NCBI GenBank assembly: GCA_031216915.1 | Contig: CM062297.1 | Span: forward strand, 542,894,971 to 542,958,970 | Length of the DNA stretch: 64,000 nucleotides | DNA from: Pictodentalium vernedei | Taxonomy: Eukaryota; Mollusca; Scaphopoda; Dentaliida; Dentaliidae | Direction: 5' to 3' | Shown: in pieces, positions 46,233 through 58,139 of the stretch | Layout of the letters: each line of letters starts with the position of its first letter | Position numbering within the stretch: the stretch's first letter is position 1 | Translations under genes and position numbers: made by a program | The notes under the pieces: generated by a model | Told to the model about the DNA's origin: nothing | What the model saw: the letters and a program-made list of their open reading frames with translations, nothing else | Databases searched by the model: none

Positions 46233-46281
46233 CTACAAAAGCGGAGATTAAAATTACAACTTACAATTCAGGTCTACCCAC
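46233..46281 (-). other. 49-nt spacer between duplicated zinc-finger exons
   Basis: Bounded by donor GTGGGT (46281-46276) and acceptor TTTTGTAG (ending 46233). With a branch point some 20-30 nt before the acceptor there is little room for U1 and U2 complexes together. Splicing the two exons to each other should therefore be disfavoured. The donor is a weaker match (GTGGGT) than that of version a (GTAAAT). Confidence 0.7.
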
Positions 46282-46455
46282 CTTGTCAATTATCTTTGAA
46301 CACATGGCTCTTATTTTGCTATAGCCAACATGCTGTCTTCCCATGAGATGATCATCAACTCTCTGAGGCAGGTCACTCACTATCAAAAATGCCCCACAAA
46401 CTTCACAGACTTCCATCTCTTTTAAAGCAGGATATTGTAATTCTCCAGCCTTTGT
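46282..46455 (-). CDS. LUC7L3: LUC7L3-like gene, zinc-finger-2 exon, version b (upstream)
   Basis: 174-nt exon (58 codons, phase 0 at both ends), acceptor TTTTTCTTATAACAG, donor AAG|GTGGGT. It encodes KEMEVCEVCGAFLIVSD, then LPQRVDDHLMGRQHVGYSKI and RAMCSKIIDK. The Cys-x2-Cys/His-x5-His finger is complete, and the core MEVCEVCGAFLIV is identical to the canonical LUC7L3 finger as I know it. By hand alignment it shares about 24 of 38 core residues with version a. The C-terminal helix differs, with CSKIIDK in place of ESVKE. Either exon joins the Arg/Glu exon in frame. The exons encoding the first zinc finger (N-terminus) were not found upstream within the window. Confidence 0.87.
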
Positions 46456-47840
46456 CTGTTATAAGAAAAAGTCATTCACTGGCAAATACTGATTTGGAAG
46501 TAATGTCACTAACAGTAACAAAAAATTTATTCTGTTGTGCTATCAAAACTGTTCAACTAAATGAAACCTAACTAACTATTCATAGCTCTGAATGTCAAAT
46601 GATGTTGAAAACTGTACCTGTTCTAAGCAAGGAGCTCAAAGGGGACATACAGCACTAACCTGTTTAAAACCCAAAGATTTTTCACAAAGACCTTTTGAAA
46701 ATAAAAAAATAAGTCTCTCTTAATTTTTTACTTGATATAACATGACAAATTGCTGAAGCTTGGGAGAAAAAAAAAGATTTTCCTTCTCATTAATATTCAT
46801 AATAAAATGGGCAGAGCTGGGAGGTTTGATTTTTCAAATTTGGTTTCAGTTCAGTTTCATGAAAAATTCTGTTTTGGTTCCATTTTTCTGTGTGTTAAGA
46901 GCATACAGTAAATAACATATCACTTTCCTTAATTTGGAAAAAAAACCTGCAATAGTTTGTACAGTATCACTCAAAATAAAAAGCCCTTTCTGTAGATATA
47001 TTCATTGGATTCAGCCAAACTTCTCTTTGATCACTCTTAAGGGTTCTTGGAGATCAACTGTTAAGCTTATAGAGTCAGAAAAAATAGCATAAATTAGGGT
47101 AACCAATGACTACAGTTCTTCTAATCGATGAAATAGGAAGGGTTTCTTTATGCCAATGACAAAAAAAAGTCAGACACGCCACTCAAATGCTTCAAATTCA
47201 GCACATACTGGCAAGAGAGGGGAGGGGTGGGGGTGGGGGTGGGGGCAGGGGGTGGGGTGGGGTGGGGGGGGCAGGGGCTGTCCTCAAAATAAGCAGTGAC
47301 GTTCAGCGATATCATCACAAGTGCCGTCTTGAAAAAGCTTGATGGCAGAAACTTTTGATGTCGCAAATGGTAGCTGCAATTATATTTTACCTGTTCCAAA
47401 TATCTCTTTCTGACAAAATAGGTCATCCAACAACAAACTAGATCAAGCGATTGTGCCCGCACAATACACAGGATTTTCCTTCTCTTTTCAGTTCCTGGGC
47501 TTTTTCGTCACAAAATTGAGAAAAACGCATAAAAACAGATTTTTTTCTCAAACAAAAAATTTTCAGGCTAAAAATTAAAACAAAATTTTTTTGTCTTAAA
47601 ACCGCATAAAAAAACATAAAACTCATTTCCCGATTTTGGTCCAAAATTTTCCAAAGTCCCACCAGGATCCAAAATTTCCCCGAGTAGAAAAAAATTTTTT
47701 TTTCGTCTTAAAATTGACGAAAATGCATTAAAAAACAAAAAAAACTTATTTCCGGATTTTGGTCCAAAATTTTCAGTCCCACCTGGGCCGAAAATTTTCA
47801 GTGTAAAAAAAAATTATTTACAACCTTTGGATCCCTTTTA
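46456..47840 (-). other. Intron upstream of the zinc-finger exons
   Basis: No exon recognised. The segment 46478-46605 resembles 61199-61325. An interrupted G-rich tract with GGGGGTGGGGG-like units lies at about 47215-47275. AT-rich low-complexity sequence follows. Confidence 0.45.
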
Positions 47841-47847
47841 GAGGGCT

Positions 47848-47940
47848 CATTAGATTCACCTATTTTCTAATAGGTGAATCTCTTGTTAATCTTATTTTTT
47901 CCTTTTTAGATTCACCTATTTCTAATAGGTGGATCTATTG
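47848..47940. repeat. Paired short hairpins
   Basis: GATTCACCTATTTTCTAATA followed by GGTGAATCT (47851-47881), and again with small changes at 47908-47937. The AGGTGAATCT motif recurs at the end of each family X unit. Confidence 0.65.
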
Positions 47941-47989
47941 TTATTGCTATTTTTCTTTTTTTTTTAATTTTTATTTTTATTTTATTTTT

Positions 47990-50900
47990 TTTTTATTTCA
48001 ATGATTCTTGTCTGATGGATTCCGCGAAAACGACATGTACGATTTTGCTGCAATTCGGCATATCTGTAGAGCATCATGCGAAGTTTCTCACCTGGGTCAT
48101 GGCATTTCTGAAGTTTTTCGTTTTCTGCCAAAATCGTACAAAATGTCACGTTTTGCCCCAATTCTCAAAAATGCTCTGGGCGATTGGGCCGAAACATTCC
48201 TAGTGTTTGACGCACGTGCACCTGCATCTGTCTGCATAGGCAGTATTACCCACGTTGACCCTGTTTTGAAACAAACATCACCCGAAAATGCATTTCTGGC
48301 AAAAATTGCCAACATTCTCATGCGATTTCTCAGCACTGCAACCACATTTTCTCAAATCACGTCCAGTGAGAAGATTGGGCATTCATTCAAGAACAATTTT
48401 GCTGTTATATGTTTTATTCATAGTTTTAGCTTTCACCCAGTTTTCGGGCCTTGAATCAGGGGACCCTAAAAGTTGACTTAAAATTCGCTCATTCTGAGTT
48501 CAGTTTTCTTCCACTTTGGAATGGAATATCGAAAAATAATTTACATGTCCGCATTCACAATTGCCTACCAATCATATTTGCTGTTGTAAGTTTGGTTGTA
48601 AAGTTTAACCCTACGCCCATTCTGGTTGCCTAAAAGTAGGTACCGTCCAAGAAAACTTCAATGTTTTAGAATTTGGTAACCTTAAGTGTCAATTTACTCC
48701 ATATCTAATTGATTGAGCGCTGAATGTTTTCTATGGCTGCATGCAGCTGTCAAAGTACAACAACTTTTGTTCTATATGTTATTGTAAAAAGTTTAACCCT
48801 TGGCAGATTTAGGAGCTCCCATAAGGGTACTGTCGGAATAATTGCTGTTTTCGCCAACTTTCACATGCGATTTCTCAACACTGGAGACATATTTTCTCAA
48901 AGTTTTTTCCTTGAGAAGATAGGGCGTACATTCTAGAACAATATTGCTGTTATATGTTTTATTCAAAGTTTTGCTCTTCACCCAGTTTTCGGGCCTTGAA
49001 TTGGAGTACCCTCAAATTCTTTTTAAAAGTTGTTCACTTTGCTGGTATAATATTGCTCAAGCGTTGTTATCAGTAAGTGTCAAATGTGATTGATCATGAC
49101 AAAAGGTGTTTCATTTTGTGTAATATGATTTTAACTGACCAGCATTCTCCAGATGCTGGTTTTATTTCATAGAGAGTACTGCATTAAAAAAAAATGCACT
49201 TTTCAAAATACTCATTAACCCTCTTTTACTGATTTTTATTCCAACAAACCAATACTGCTATAATGCTGTTGATTTCTAACTTAACCCTGCATGCGTGGTT
49301 ACAGACGGTCTGCCTGCCTATCTACCTGCCCAACTTCAAGCCTACCCTGACTTCGATTTTAACCATCCATCAATCATGCCTGTGAGAAAGAGAACAGTTG
49401 GAAGAGTTGTTAGAAATGCCTGCACGCCAGCCGTCCTGCGTGCTTGCCTGCGCCTGCCTGCCCACTGCCTGCCTGCATGCGCACCTGCCGGCGTGCCTGC
49501 ATGCGCACCTGCCGGCGTGCCTGCCTGAGCCTGCTTGAACCTGCCTGCGTGCCTGTCTGCGCTTACCAGTGCCTCCCTGTCTGCGCCTGCACACAGTCTG
49601 TCTGTTTACCTACCTGCCTGACATCAAGCCAGCCCCGACTTCGATTTTAACTATTCACCAGTCACGCCTGTGTGAAAGAGTAGAGTCGGAAGAGTTGTTT
49701 GAAATGCCTGCGCGCCTGTCTTCCTGTCTGCGAGCCTGCCTTTGAGCCTGCCTGCGCCTGTCTGCGCTTGCCTGAGTCTGCCTGGACACCTGCGTGCCTA
49801 CCTGCGTGCCTGCCTGACTGCTTGTGCCTGCCTGCCTGCCTGTCTGCACTAGATGCCTGCGCGCAGTCTGTCTACCTATCTACTTGCCTAACATCAAGCC
49901 CGCCCTCACTTCGATTTTAACCATTCAATGCCTGTGTGAAAGAGTACAGTTGCCCGCCTGCCTGTGCGCCTGTCTGCCTCAGTCCGAGCCTGCCCGCATG
50001 TTCCTGCCTGCCTGCCTACTGCCTGCCCGCGCCCGCTGCCTGATCGCGAGCATTCACTTGTCTTCCTCTTTGGAACGGAACATCGCAAATGATTTGCATG
50101 TGCGTATTCATAATTGCCTACTTAGCATATTTTCTGTTGTAAGATTTGTTGTAAAGTTTAACCCTATGCCCATTCTAGCATCATAAAGATAGGTCCCATC
50201 CAAAAAAAAAAAAATTCAGTTCAAGTGACAATTTACTCCATATCCTAATTGATTCAGCGATGAATGTTTTCTATGCACCAGAAACTCTGTCAAGCTGTGA
50301 TTGATGATCTTTGGAAACTGAGATGCTTTATTTATTAACGCTATCCTTCATAGCCGACCAGTATTCATTCTCCAGACAACTGTTTTCATTTTATCACTTA
50401 TACAAATGATTTGAATATCACTGTGACTTGTGTAACCCTTTCGTAATTAAAGCTATTTGAGGGTACTGCGTGAAAAACTGTAATTTTCAAAATATTCTTT
50501 GCAACCGGTTCATATTCAAAGCTATTTGAGAGTACTGTGTGAAAAACTGTAATTTTCAAAATATTCTTTAACCTTCATTTACTGATTTTTATTGAAATGG
50601 AATTCGTAAATTTGAGCTGGCATTGTTGATTTCTAACTTAACCCTGCACGCGTGGTTTCAAAGAAGTAGATATGGATTTCCAACAATTATGGGAAGTAGA
50701 TATGGATTTCCAGCAATTATGAATGGAATATGGAATGCCTTCTGTTTTTCTGCCTATCAAACTGCCTGAGAGCATGCCCGCCCTCACTTCGATTTTAACC
50801 ATACGCCAGTCATGCCAGAGTAAAAGAGTACGGCCGGAAGAGCTGTTAGACAGGACTGCCTGTCTACTTGCATGCATGCCCTAACGCCCGCCCACTCGAC

Positions 50901-53900
50901 CGACCGCCTGCCTTGAATTCGGCATTAACCATACAAACTTTCTGTCCCATATAAATGTGCTAATATTTAAAGCTGAACAGTTCATCAAATAGACAGATAT
51001 AAAGTCAAACTCGACCGGTGATAGGTAAATAGTGAATGGAAACGTCATTGCATTGGGAATAGAGTAGGGACGAATCGTCCCCTCGGTTTCCACGCAATTC
51101 ACGTCCTCAGACCGTTACGTCACTTGATAAAGATATTATCCTCTCAAGCAGGGAAAGTAGAACTTTTGAAAATTTCGTGTAGCTGCCTTCAGTGGTCTGG
51201 ATGTAGTGGGCGTATGAGCGACAGTGCTGTCTGTTCAATTTTAATGTCAAATTAGCCAAATTACCGCCTTTTCGCCATTAACCCATGCGCGATTACTGTC
51301 CACTTTTCATTTCTGACAAATATCTAACTGTTACCAGCTTGGCGAGGTCCATTTGGCGCCAGTGTACACAGTGCATCTTTCAGTCACCAGCATTTCTCCA
51401 CCAGTAATTGAGAATCCACGGTTTCAAACGGAACTACCCTAGAGGGGGAGCAGTGCCACCACCCCACACATATACCCAGCATCAGGTCCCACCGGCTAGA
51501 ACAGGACCAAATTCAAACAATTACCTCAACTCATTAAAACGCTATATCTCGGCCAATTCTTGGCCGATTTCCATGAATTTTTCACTCTTTCTTCACAAAC
51601 AGTTACCGCATCTTTTCACATAGAGAGCGACACCAATTTCCAATTCTATCGTGTTGAATGTCAGGAGAGGGTATGTGCATGTTCGGGGTGTGGGTTGAGA
51701 GAGAGGGGCGGCTGCCTCGAGGCCCATGCTTGGTTTCGGGACTTTCTAATAATATGACCGAGTTCGGGCGAGCTTCAGGTACAAACGCTTAAAGTTTGGG
51801 ATGGCTGCTACGAAAACGTTTGCCACAATCTATGATGTCACATATGCACATGTTGTTATTATTAAGTATACGCGATCTGTTCAACAGGTTTGCTATTTAG
51901 CCCTAACTTGGACATTAACCATACAGCATTCACGCCAAAGTGAAAGAATCTTGCCGAAAGAATTGTTAGACACTGTAGGGAGTTTTCTATCGGCAATGCA
52001 CTTAATATAGCCTAAAAACCTACCAGCACTATACGCAATCTTATTCTGCCGCTGCCTAAAAAAACAAGCGGAATAGGTGAATCTCTCGATTTCTTGAAAT
52101 CGAAAAATCTAGTTTTTTATTATTTTTTTTTTTTTTTTTTTATTTTTTTATTTCAATGATTCTTGTCTGATGGATTTCGCGAAAACGCAATGTACGATTT
52201 TGCTGAAATTTGGCACATCGGTAGAGCATCAGGCGAAGTTTCTCACCTGGGTCATGGCATTTCTGAAGTTTTTCGTTTTCTGCCAAAGCCGTGAAAAATG
52301 TAGTCAAAATGTCACATTTTGCCACAATTCTCACAATTGCTCTGGGAGATTGGGCTGAGACATTCCTGATTTGTGCAGCATCACCAATTACATCTGCATG
52401 CATAGGCGGTATTACCCAGGTTGACCCTGTTTTGCCACAATCGTCACCCGAAAATGCATTTTTGGCGAAAATTGCCAACATTCACATGCGATTTCTCGCA
52501 ACCTTTTCTCAAAGCATGTCACATGAGAAGGTTGGGCATTCATCCAGGAACAATTTTGCTGTTATATCTCTTATTCAAAGATTTAGCCTTCACCCAGTTT
52601 TCGGTGCTTAAATCCGAGTACCCTAAAAGTCTAACTGAAATTCGCTCAGTTTGAGTTCACTTTTCTTCCACTTAGGAATGGAATATCGAAAGATGCTTTG
52701 CATGTCCGCATTCACAATCGATTACCGAGCATATTTGCTGTTGTAAGTTTCGTTGAAAAGTTTAACTCTAGAACCATTCTGGTTGCCTAAAAGTAGGTAC
52801 CGTCTAAGAAAACACCAATTTTCTTAGAATTTGGTAAGTTTAAGTGTCAATTTACTCCTTATCTAATTGATTGAGCGCTAAATGTTTTCTATGGCTGCAT
52901 GCAGCTGTCAAAGTTTGACAACTTTTGTTCTATATGTTATTATAAAAAGTTTAACCCTTGGCAGATTTGGGAGCTCCCATAAAGGTACTGTCGGAATAAT
53001 TGCTGTTTTCGCCAACTTTCACATGCGATTTCTCAACACTGGAGACATATTTTCTCAAAGTGTTTTCCATGAGAAGATAGGGCGTACATCCTAGCACAAT
53101 TTTGCTGTGATATGTTTTATTCAAAGTTTTACTCTTCACTCAGTTTTCGGGCCTTGAATTGGAGTACCCTCAAATTCTTTATAAAAGCTGTTCTCTTTGC
53201 TGCTATGTTAAACTTCCTCAAGCCGTGTTATCAGTAAGTGTCTAGATGTGATTGGCAACATGTGTTCTATTTATTTGTGTAATTTGATTCTAACTGGCCA
53301 GCATTCTCCAGATGCTGTTTTTTCCTATTTGATAGAGAGTACTGCCTGAAAAAAAACTGCACTTTTCAAAATTCTCATTAACCCTCTTTTACTGATTTTT
53401 ATTGCAACAAAGCAATATTACTATAATGCTGTTGATTTTTAAATTAACCCTGCATGCGTTGTTACAGAGAAGTAGATATGGATTTCCAGCAAAAATGGCT
53501 GGAATAGTATGAAAAACGGCCTGTGAGTGTGTATGTCTTCCTACCTGCCTGACAGTAAGCACGCCCTGAATTCGATTTTAACCATTCGCCAGTAATTTCT
53601 GTGTGAAAGGGTAGAGTCGGAACAGATGTCAGAAATGCCCGCCTGCCCGGACTTCAACTTTAACCATACAACAGTCATGACAGTGTGAAAGAGAACAGTC
53701 TGTTAACCCTCTTTTGCTGATTTATATTGCCACAGAGTTGATAATGTGTGGTGATACTATTTCCTAAGCAGTATTGTTATTATGCTGTTGATTTCCAAGT
53801 TAACCCTGTGCACGTGGTTTCAGAGAAGTAGATATGGATTTTCAGCAATTATGGCTGGAACATTATGAAATGCAGTCTGTCAACCTACCTACCTGCTTTA

Positions 53901-56230
53901 CAGCAAGCATGCGATGACTTCGATTTTAACCATTTTCCTGTCATGCCTGTGTGAAAGAGTCCAGTCGGAAGAGTTGTTAGAAGTTCCTGCCTGCCTGCCA
54001 GCCTGAAAAAGCCTGTTAAACTGCCCGCCAGCCTGCCCTGGCTTCGACATTAACCATACAACATTCATGCCAATGTGAAAGAGAACATTAGGTTAACCCT
54101 CTTTTACTGATTTTTATAGCAACAGAATTGATAGATGTGTGCTCGAACTATTTTCTAAGCAGTACTGCTGTGAGGCTGTTGATTTCTAACTTGACCCTGT
54201 ACGTGTGGTTTCATAGAAGTAGATATGGATTTTCCAGCAATTATGGCTGGAATAATATGAAATGCAGTTTATCAGTCTGTGTCTGCCTACCTACCTGCCT
54301 GACCGCAAGCATGCCCTGACTTCGAGTTTAACCATTCACCTGACATGTCTGTGTGAGAGTTCAGTTCAAAGAGTTGTTAAAACTACTTGCCTGCCTTCCA
54401 GAAAAAGCCTGTATACCCGCCAGTCTGCCTGCCTGCCCTGACTTTGACATTAACCATGCTACATTCATGCCAGTGTGAAAGAGCACAGTCTGTTGATTCT
54501 CTTTTACTGATTTTAATTCCAACAGAATTTAACCCTGAGGTTAACCCTTGCAGATTTGAGAGATCCCATAACGGTACAGTCGGAATAATTGTTGTTTTCG
54601 CCAACTTTCAAAGGTGATTTCTCAACACTGTAACCATCCATTGGCCTTTCGGTGGTGCAACATGAAGCCGCAAATAGTTAAGGTTGAAAAGTTCATCAAA
54701 TAGACATATATAATGCCAAACTCAGCCGGTGACAGGTAAATAATGAATGGAAAAGCCGTTGAATTGAGAATAAAGTAGGGACGAATCATGCCCTCGGTTT
54801 CCACCTGATCCGCGGTGTTTCCACGTGGTCTCGGTACTCGACAGAGATACTAAGCTGTCGGCCAGGGAGAGTAGAAGACACTGAGAATTTCAAGTTGCTG
54901 TCTTGCGCAGTCGGGACATAATTGGCGTATATCCAACAAAGTATCTGTTCAATTTGAATGTTAAATTAGCCAGATGACGGCTTTTTCGCCATCGTGTCAA
55001 GTTGTCAGTTTCTGCCGGTACGGCCTAAAATAAGCAGTTTAACTCCACACTTTCTGTCCCATGTGAATGTGCAAATATTTAAAGCTGAACAATTCATCAG
55101 ACACAAATGATGCCAAACTCGACCGACTTGTGGTGGGTTGCATTGGGAATAGAGTAGGGATGAATCGCCCCCATAGTTTCCACGCGATCCATGTTGTTCC
55201 CACGCGGTAACGCCACTCGACAAAGATACTAGCCTGTCAAACAAGGATAGTAGAACAACATCTGAAGATTTCGTGTATCTGCCTTCACTGGCCTGGACGC
55301 AGTGGGCATATGAGCGACACTGCTGTCTGTTCAATTTTAGCCAAATGTCAAATTGGCCAAATTTCCGCATTTTCGCCATTAACCCATGCGCGATTTCTGT
55401 CCACTTTTCATTTTTGGAAATTTTCTAACTGTTACCAGCTTAGCGGGGTCCATTTGGCACCAGTGAACACAAAGCATCTTTCTGTCACCAGCATCTCTTC
55501 ACCAGTGACTGTGAATCAAAACAATTCAAGTGGAACTACCTCAGAGAGGGAACAGTCCCACAACCCCAGACATACACCCAGCATCAGGTTGCACCGGTTA
55601 GAACAGCACCAAAGTAAAACTATCACCGCCACTCATCATAACGCTATATCTCAGCCAATTCTAGGCTGATTTCCATGAAATTTTCACTCATTTTTCACAA
55701 ATAGTTTCGGCATGGTTGCACATGGAGAGCGACATCAATTTTGCATTTTTGAATGTCAGGAAAGCGTATGTGCAGTGTGTGTGTGTGTATGGGGGGGGGG
55801 GGGGGGGGGGGGAGGAAGTCCCACGACGGGCCCATGCTTGGTTTCGGGACTTTCTAATAATATGACAGAGTTTGCGTGAACTTCAAGAACAAACAACAAG
55901 CGTTGAAAGTTTGGAATCACTGCTACGAAACCATTCGCCACAATCTATGATGCCACATACGCACATGTTGTTATTATTAAGTATACACGATCTGTTCAAC
56001 AGGTTTGCTATTTAGCCCTAATTTGGACATTAACCATACAGCATTCATGCCAATGTGAAAGAGTATTGCCGAAAGAATTTTTAGACACTGTAGGGAGTTT
56101 TCTATCGGCTATGCACTTAATATAGCCTAAAAACCTACCACCTCTATAGGCAACCTTATTTTGCCGCTGCCTAAAAAAACAAGCGGAATAGGTGAATCTC
56201 TCGATTTCTTGAAATCGAAAAATCTAGAGG
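47990..56230 (+). repeat. Repeat family X: ~4.1-kb unit in tandem, two copies
   Basis: Marker segments recur at a constant distance. 'atttcaatgattcttgtctg' is at 47996 and 52151. 'cgcgatt(a/t)ctgtcc' is near 51288 and 55388. 'gttgttattattaagtatac' is at 51852 and 55969. Period about 4.1 kb, boundary near 52130. Each unit ends at AATAGGTGAATCTCTCGATT with a TCGATTTCTTGAAATCGA foldback. Inside are CCTG/CTGC-rich low-complexity stretches (about 49290-50060, 53960-54440) and sub-repeats such as 'agtagatatggatttccagc' (50668, 50696, 53471, 53831, 54221). No coding frame is conserved between units. Confidence 0.75.
49290..50060. repeat. Degenerate CTGC/CCTG low-complexity tract
   Basis: Long stretches of CCTGCCTG-like sequence give Cys/Pro/Leu-rich conceptual peptides in several frames. 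It is interleaved with recurring 'acttcgattttaaccat' segments of family X. Confidence 0.8.
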
Positions 56231-57010
56231 GAGGGGGTTGGACGGGTACGATCTGCTCAACAGGTTTGCTATTTAGCCCTAATTTGGCCATTAACCATAC
56301 AGCATTCACACCAATGTGAAAGAGTATTGCCGAAAGAATTTTTAGACACTGTAGGGAGTTTTCTATCGGCTATGCACTTAATATAGCCTAAAAACCTACC
56401 AGCTCTATATGCAATCTTATTTCGCCGCTGCCTAAAAAAACAAGCGGAATAGGTGAATCTCTCGATTTCTTGAAATCGAAAAATCTAGAGGGAGGGGGTT
56501 GGACGGGTATGATCTGCTCAACAGGTTTGCTATTTAGCCCTAATTTGGACATTAACCATACAGCATTCACGCCAATGTGAAAGAGTATTGCCGAAAGAAT
56601 TGTTAGACACTGTAGGGAGTTTTCTATCGGCTATGCACTTAATATAGCCTAAAAACCTACCAGCTCTATATGCAATCTTATTTCGCCGCTGCCTAAAAAA
56701 ACAAGAGGAATAGGTGAATCTCTCGATTTCTTGAAATCGAAAAATCTAGAGGGAGGGGGTTGGACGCGTACGATCTGCTCAACAGGTTTGCTACTTAGCC
56801 CTAATTTGGACATTAACCATACAGCATTCATGCCAATGTGAAAGAGTATTGCCGAAAGAATTTTTAGACACTGTAGGGAGTTTTCTATCGGCTATGCACT
56901 TAATATAGCCTACAAACCTACCAGCTCTATATGCAATCTTATTTCGCCGCTGCCTAAAAAAACAAGCGGAATAGGTGAATCTCTTGATTTCTTGAAATCG
57001 AAAAATCTAG
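55986..57010 (+). repeat. 261-bp satellite-like tandem array
   Basis: About four units with a period of 261 bp. For example, 'gttttctatcggctatgcac' is at 56097, 56358, 56619 and 56880. Each unit contains the AATAGGTGAATCTC end and TCGATTTCTTGAAATCGA foldback of family X, joined through a 'gagggagggggttggacg' linker. A single copy ends the first X unit (51880-52112). Units differ by only a few bases, suggesting recent amplification. A 60-codon antisense frame repeats with the unit because 261 is divisible by 3; it is not evidence of a gene. Confidence 0.9.
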
Positions 57011-57089
57011 TTATATTTAAATCTCGATATTTCAATCGAAAATGGCTGATTTTTTTAGATAATTTTCCGTTTGAGAAAAATTTTGGCAG

Positions 57090-58135
57090 AAAACAAAAAT
57101 GAAAGTGTCAATGACACTGTAGCTCAACTTGTCAAGACAAAGACATGTACATGTATAGTATGTGACACAGCAATGACAAACATCTTAGGTAATGACCTGA
57201 TAACAAAGGTACATATAAAGTATTGTAACGGTCTGTACATAAATACTGACCGTTGCCTGTAACAAATGTATAGGTAAAGTATTGTAAAGGTGGGTGACAG
57301 TCAGATGCTAAACTAGAAAAGAAATCTTTGAGTCCCAGAGTGGGTCTGACTGAACCCCAAAATATTTGTTCTCATAGCACAGTGATAACAAAGGCACCCC
57401 AAAACACACTCGTTCCTGTCCCAAGGTGAAAACAAAGGTACCAAAGAAGTTTTGTGAAGATCAGTTCATAAATACGAGCTGTATAGAAGTTGTGACAAAA
57501 AACTGATTGGACCTAATTTCGGTACAAAATGGCCACTGGCAGCCATCTTGAATTTTGGACCGCACCCAGAAACACTCATTCTCATCCCAAGGTGATAACA
57601 AAGGTACCCAAGAAGTTTTGTGAAGATCGGTTCATAAATACAGCCTCTACCCTCAGCCGTATTGACATGTGTGCTCACATTGTGTAAGTAGCACTGAATA
57701 AATCAAAATTCATCCAATTTGCATATTTTCTGTGCCAAAAAAAAATCCCTTACAATATGTGAAGTATTCCATGTTACTAAACATTCATACAAAAATTTAT
57801 TCAAATCAGAATTTTCATGCAGAAGTTCTGTACAAAAGACTGATTGCACAAATTTGGTACAAAATGGCTGCTGGGTGATTTATTCAGTGTAAGTAGCACT
57901 GAATAAATCAAAATTCATCTAATTTGCATAATTTCTGCACGAAAAAAAACCCCTTACAATATGTGATGTATTCCATGTTACTAAACATTCATACAAAAAT
58001 TTATTCAAATCAGAACTTTCAGACAGAAGTTCTCTACAAAAGACTGACTGCACTAATTTTGGAGAGACGGACGGAGAGACGGACTGACAGGCCATGATAA
58101 AAGCTCAAATTTGGCTTTGCCAAAGTTGAGCTAAA
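57090..58135 (+). repeat. Repeat family Y, second copy
   Basis: Same start and orientation as 17041-18868 and very similar to it over the first 600 bp, but with fewer tandem units. Ends in the same foldback AGCTCAAATTTGGC / GCCAAAGTTGAGCT before AAAAAT. Confidence 0.75.
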
Positions 58136-58139
58136 AATG

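Noticed and set aside
47380-47462. A possible upstream LUC7L3 exon (FVRKRYLEQ followed by GTAAAA)
   Set aside because: Slight resemblance to the YERDFL region only; no good acceptor and no LUC7 zinc-finger-1 motif nearby.
49295-50186. Cys/Pro/Leu-rich reading frames that look like a secreted or metallothionein-like protein
   Set aside because: They are translations of CCTG/CTGC low-complexity DNA inside repeat family X, open in several frames and not conserved in the second X unit.
51408-51757. Two plus-strand ORFs between low-complexity stretches
   Set aside because: The homologous region of the second X unit (about 55500-55830) does not keep either frame.
56127-56831. Three almost identical 60-codon minus-strand ORFs at 261-bp spacing
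   Set aside because: They repeat because the satellite unit length is divisible by three; no start context, no known domain, and the unit is the end of a non-coding repeat.
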